Origin: Gemmata palustris
GTDB lineage: Bacteria; Planctomycetota; Planctomycetia; Gemmatales; Gemmataceae
Length of the DNA: 64,000 nucleotides
Direction: 5' to 3'
Assembly (NCBI RefSeq): GCF_017939745.1
Contig: NZ_JAGKQQ010000001.1
Span: 7,765,299-7,829,298, forward strand
This document shows positions 63,172 through 64,000 of this stretch, in pieces. The stretch's first letter is position 1. Every line of letters starts with the position of its first letter. The notes below the pieces were generated by a model. It worked only from the letters and a program-made list of their open reading frames with translations. It was not told the DNA's origin and ran no database searches. The translations under genes were made by a program, and so were the position numbers.

Positions 63172-63819
63172 TTAAACGTTGGGAATCTGGATCGCCTCCT
63201 GGCTCCCGGTCCCCGATTCCTGGTTCGCGTGCCAGTCCTCGGTGAGCCGGGCGAGGGCCGCGTGCAACCGCGACTTGACCGTGCCGACCGGGATTTCCAG
63301 GGCGTCGGCCACGTCGCGGTACTTCAGCCCCTGAAAGTACGCCAGGATGACCACCTGACGCAACAGGTCCGGGAGCCGGTCCACCGCGGCGCGCACGAGT
63401 TCCCGCTGTTCCGTGCGATCGGCCGATTCGGGCGGGCCGTCGCCGGGCGCCGGGAGCAACTCGAACAATGGCCGGTTCTGCCCGTCCTCGTCGGACGTCG
63501 TGACCGCGTCGGCGCGCTGGTCGGCCCGCCGGTTGCGCCGGCGCAGGGCGTCGATGGCCTGGTTCGTGGCGATCGCGTAGAGCCACGGGCGCACCGGGCG
63601 CCCCGGTTCGTACTGCTGGATCTTCAAGTACACTTGCACGAAAGTGTTTTGGAACACGTCGTCCGCGAGATCGTCGTCGCCGAGGTAGCGCCGCAGGTAC
63701 CCGAACAGTTCGCGCTCGTACCGGCGCACCAGGCTGCCGAACACGTCCCGTTCCCCGGCGCGCAACCGGGCGAGGAGCTGTTCGTCGGTATCCGGCGGGT
63801 GGCGTATTGGGTCCAGCAC
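63172..63819 (-). CDS. ECF RNA polymerase sigma factor
   Basis: 215 residues. Region 2: LLARLRAGERDVFGSLVRRY, YLGDDDLADDVFQNTFVQVY, RPWLYAIATNQAIDALRRRN. Region 4: VDRLPDLLRQVVILAYFQGL then KYRDVADALEIPVGTVKSRL and HAALARLTEDW. Upstream gene of the pair with the probable anti-sigma protein. The 180 bp above it, to the window end, hold no gene I can support and probably contain its promoter. Confidence 0.92.
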   Translation of the reverse strand: MLDPIRHPPDTDEQLLARLRAGERDVFGSLVRRYERELFGYLRRYLGDDDLADDVFQNTFVQVYLKIQQYEPGRPVRPWLYAIATNQAIDALRRRNRRADQRADAVTTSDEDGQNRPLFELLPAPGDGPPESADRTEQRELVRAAVDRLPDLLRQVVILAYFQGLKYRDVADALEIPVGTVKSRLHAALARLTEDWHANQESGTGSQEAIQIPNV

Positions 63820-64000
63820 AGCCCTGACACCTATACGTTGCGGGGCGCGGGAGCGTTCGCGCGATCAAAGGAACTGAGCGAGTTGGCGCGAAACGAGCGA
63901 TTTTAGAAGTGTATCATACCGGACCGGGATCGTGGGGAATTGTCCCGGCGAAGCGCCCTCGTGAGGCGTGAAATTAACCCGCAAGCGTTGTGGGCACAAA

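Overview
The window looks like a chromosomal segment of a planctomycete of the Gemmataceae type (Gemmata or a close relative). This is inferred, not searched. The evidence is: high GC throughout; an ECF sigma factor fused to a planctomycete TIGR03067 domain; a giant DUF11/SdrD-B-like surface protein with the planctomycete N-terminal motif CEQLEDRTAPA; a BBP7-type outer-membrane barrel; expanded lineage families (DUF4058-like, and a family ending CWVVDLxLxxE); further ECF sigma factors with linked membrane proteins and a Ser/Thr kinase; and many long palindromic repeats.

Layout. 0-5.4 kb: a leucine-rich-repeat protein, a small conserved protein, the chimeric sigma factor and a secreted unknown protein. 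5.5-8.2 kb: a graveyard of three decayed transposases (IS66, IS630 and IS4-like types). 8.2-18.3 kb: two envelope genes, the BBP7 barrel and a surface protein of about 2,900 residues, each interrupted by one frameshift. 18.7-26.7 kb: a secreted HAD phosphatase, a bestrophin-like membrane protein, an AraC regulator divergent from an arylsulfatase, a wrecked formylglycine-generating enzyme, aquaporin and an OprB-type porin. 26.9-28.4 kb: a tRNA-Lys(UUU) surrounded by integrase and transposase debris. 28.4-32.8 kb: an FkbM methyltransferase, a small coiled-coil protein, MgtC, an isocitrate/isopropylmalate dehydrogenase and tryptophan 2,3-dioxygenase. 32.8-34.2 kb: a gene-free block with large inverted repeats. 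34.2-43.1 kb: a site-2 protease, an MlaE-type permease, citrate synthase, a STAS protein, a polytopic membrane protein and an esterase/SMP-30 fusion. 43.4-49.5 kb: a MITE-like hairpin, a small AT-richer membrane protein, gene scraps and a complete type I secretion operon (ABC-HlyD-TolC). 49.5-58.6 kb: two DUF4058-like paralogues bracketing an ECF sigma/kinase cluster, an EEP-family enzyme, a lineage-specific protein and a redoxin-cytochrome c-copper-oxidase-like protein. 58.9-60.1 kb: an intact IS inserted in a palindromic repeat. 60.2-63.8 kb: an FHA-GAF-HD-GYP protein and an ECF sigma/anti-sigma-like pair.

How the genes fit together. Much of the window serves the envelope: barrel, giant adhesin-like protein, porin, aquaporin, type I secretion, MlaE and sulfatase. 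Three sigma genes, a kinase, a STAS protein and an HD-GYP protein provide signalling. Citrate synthase and the dehydrogenase belong to or near the TCA cycle.

The most unusual signals are three. First, palindromic elements are inserted in frame inside two unrelated genes, both encoding LANGRxEPAGE. Second, single-base frameshifts lie in G/C tracts of 7-9 bases in three envelope or secreted genes, two of them just after the signal peptide; this means either contingency loci or assembly error. Third, a near-perfect 106-bp inverted repeat flanks a 239-bp non-coding spacer.
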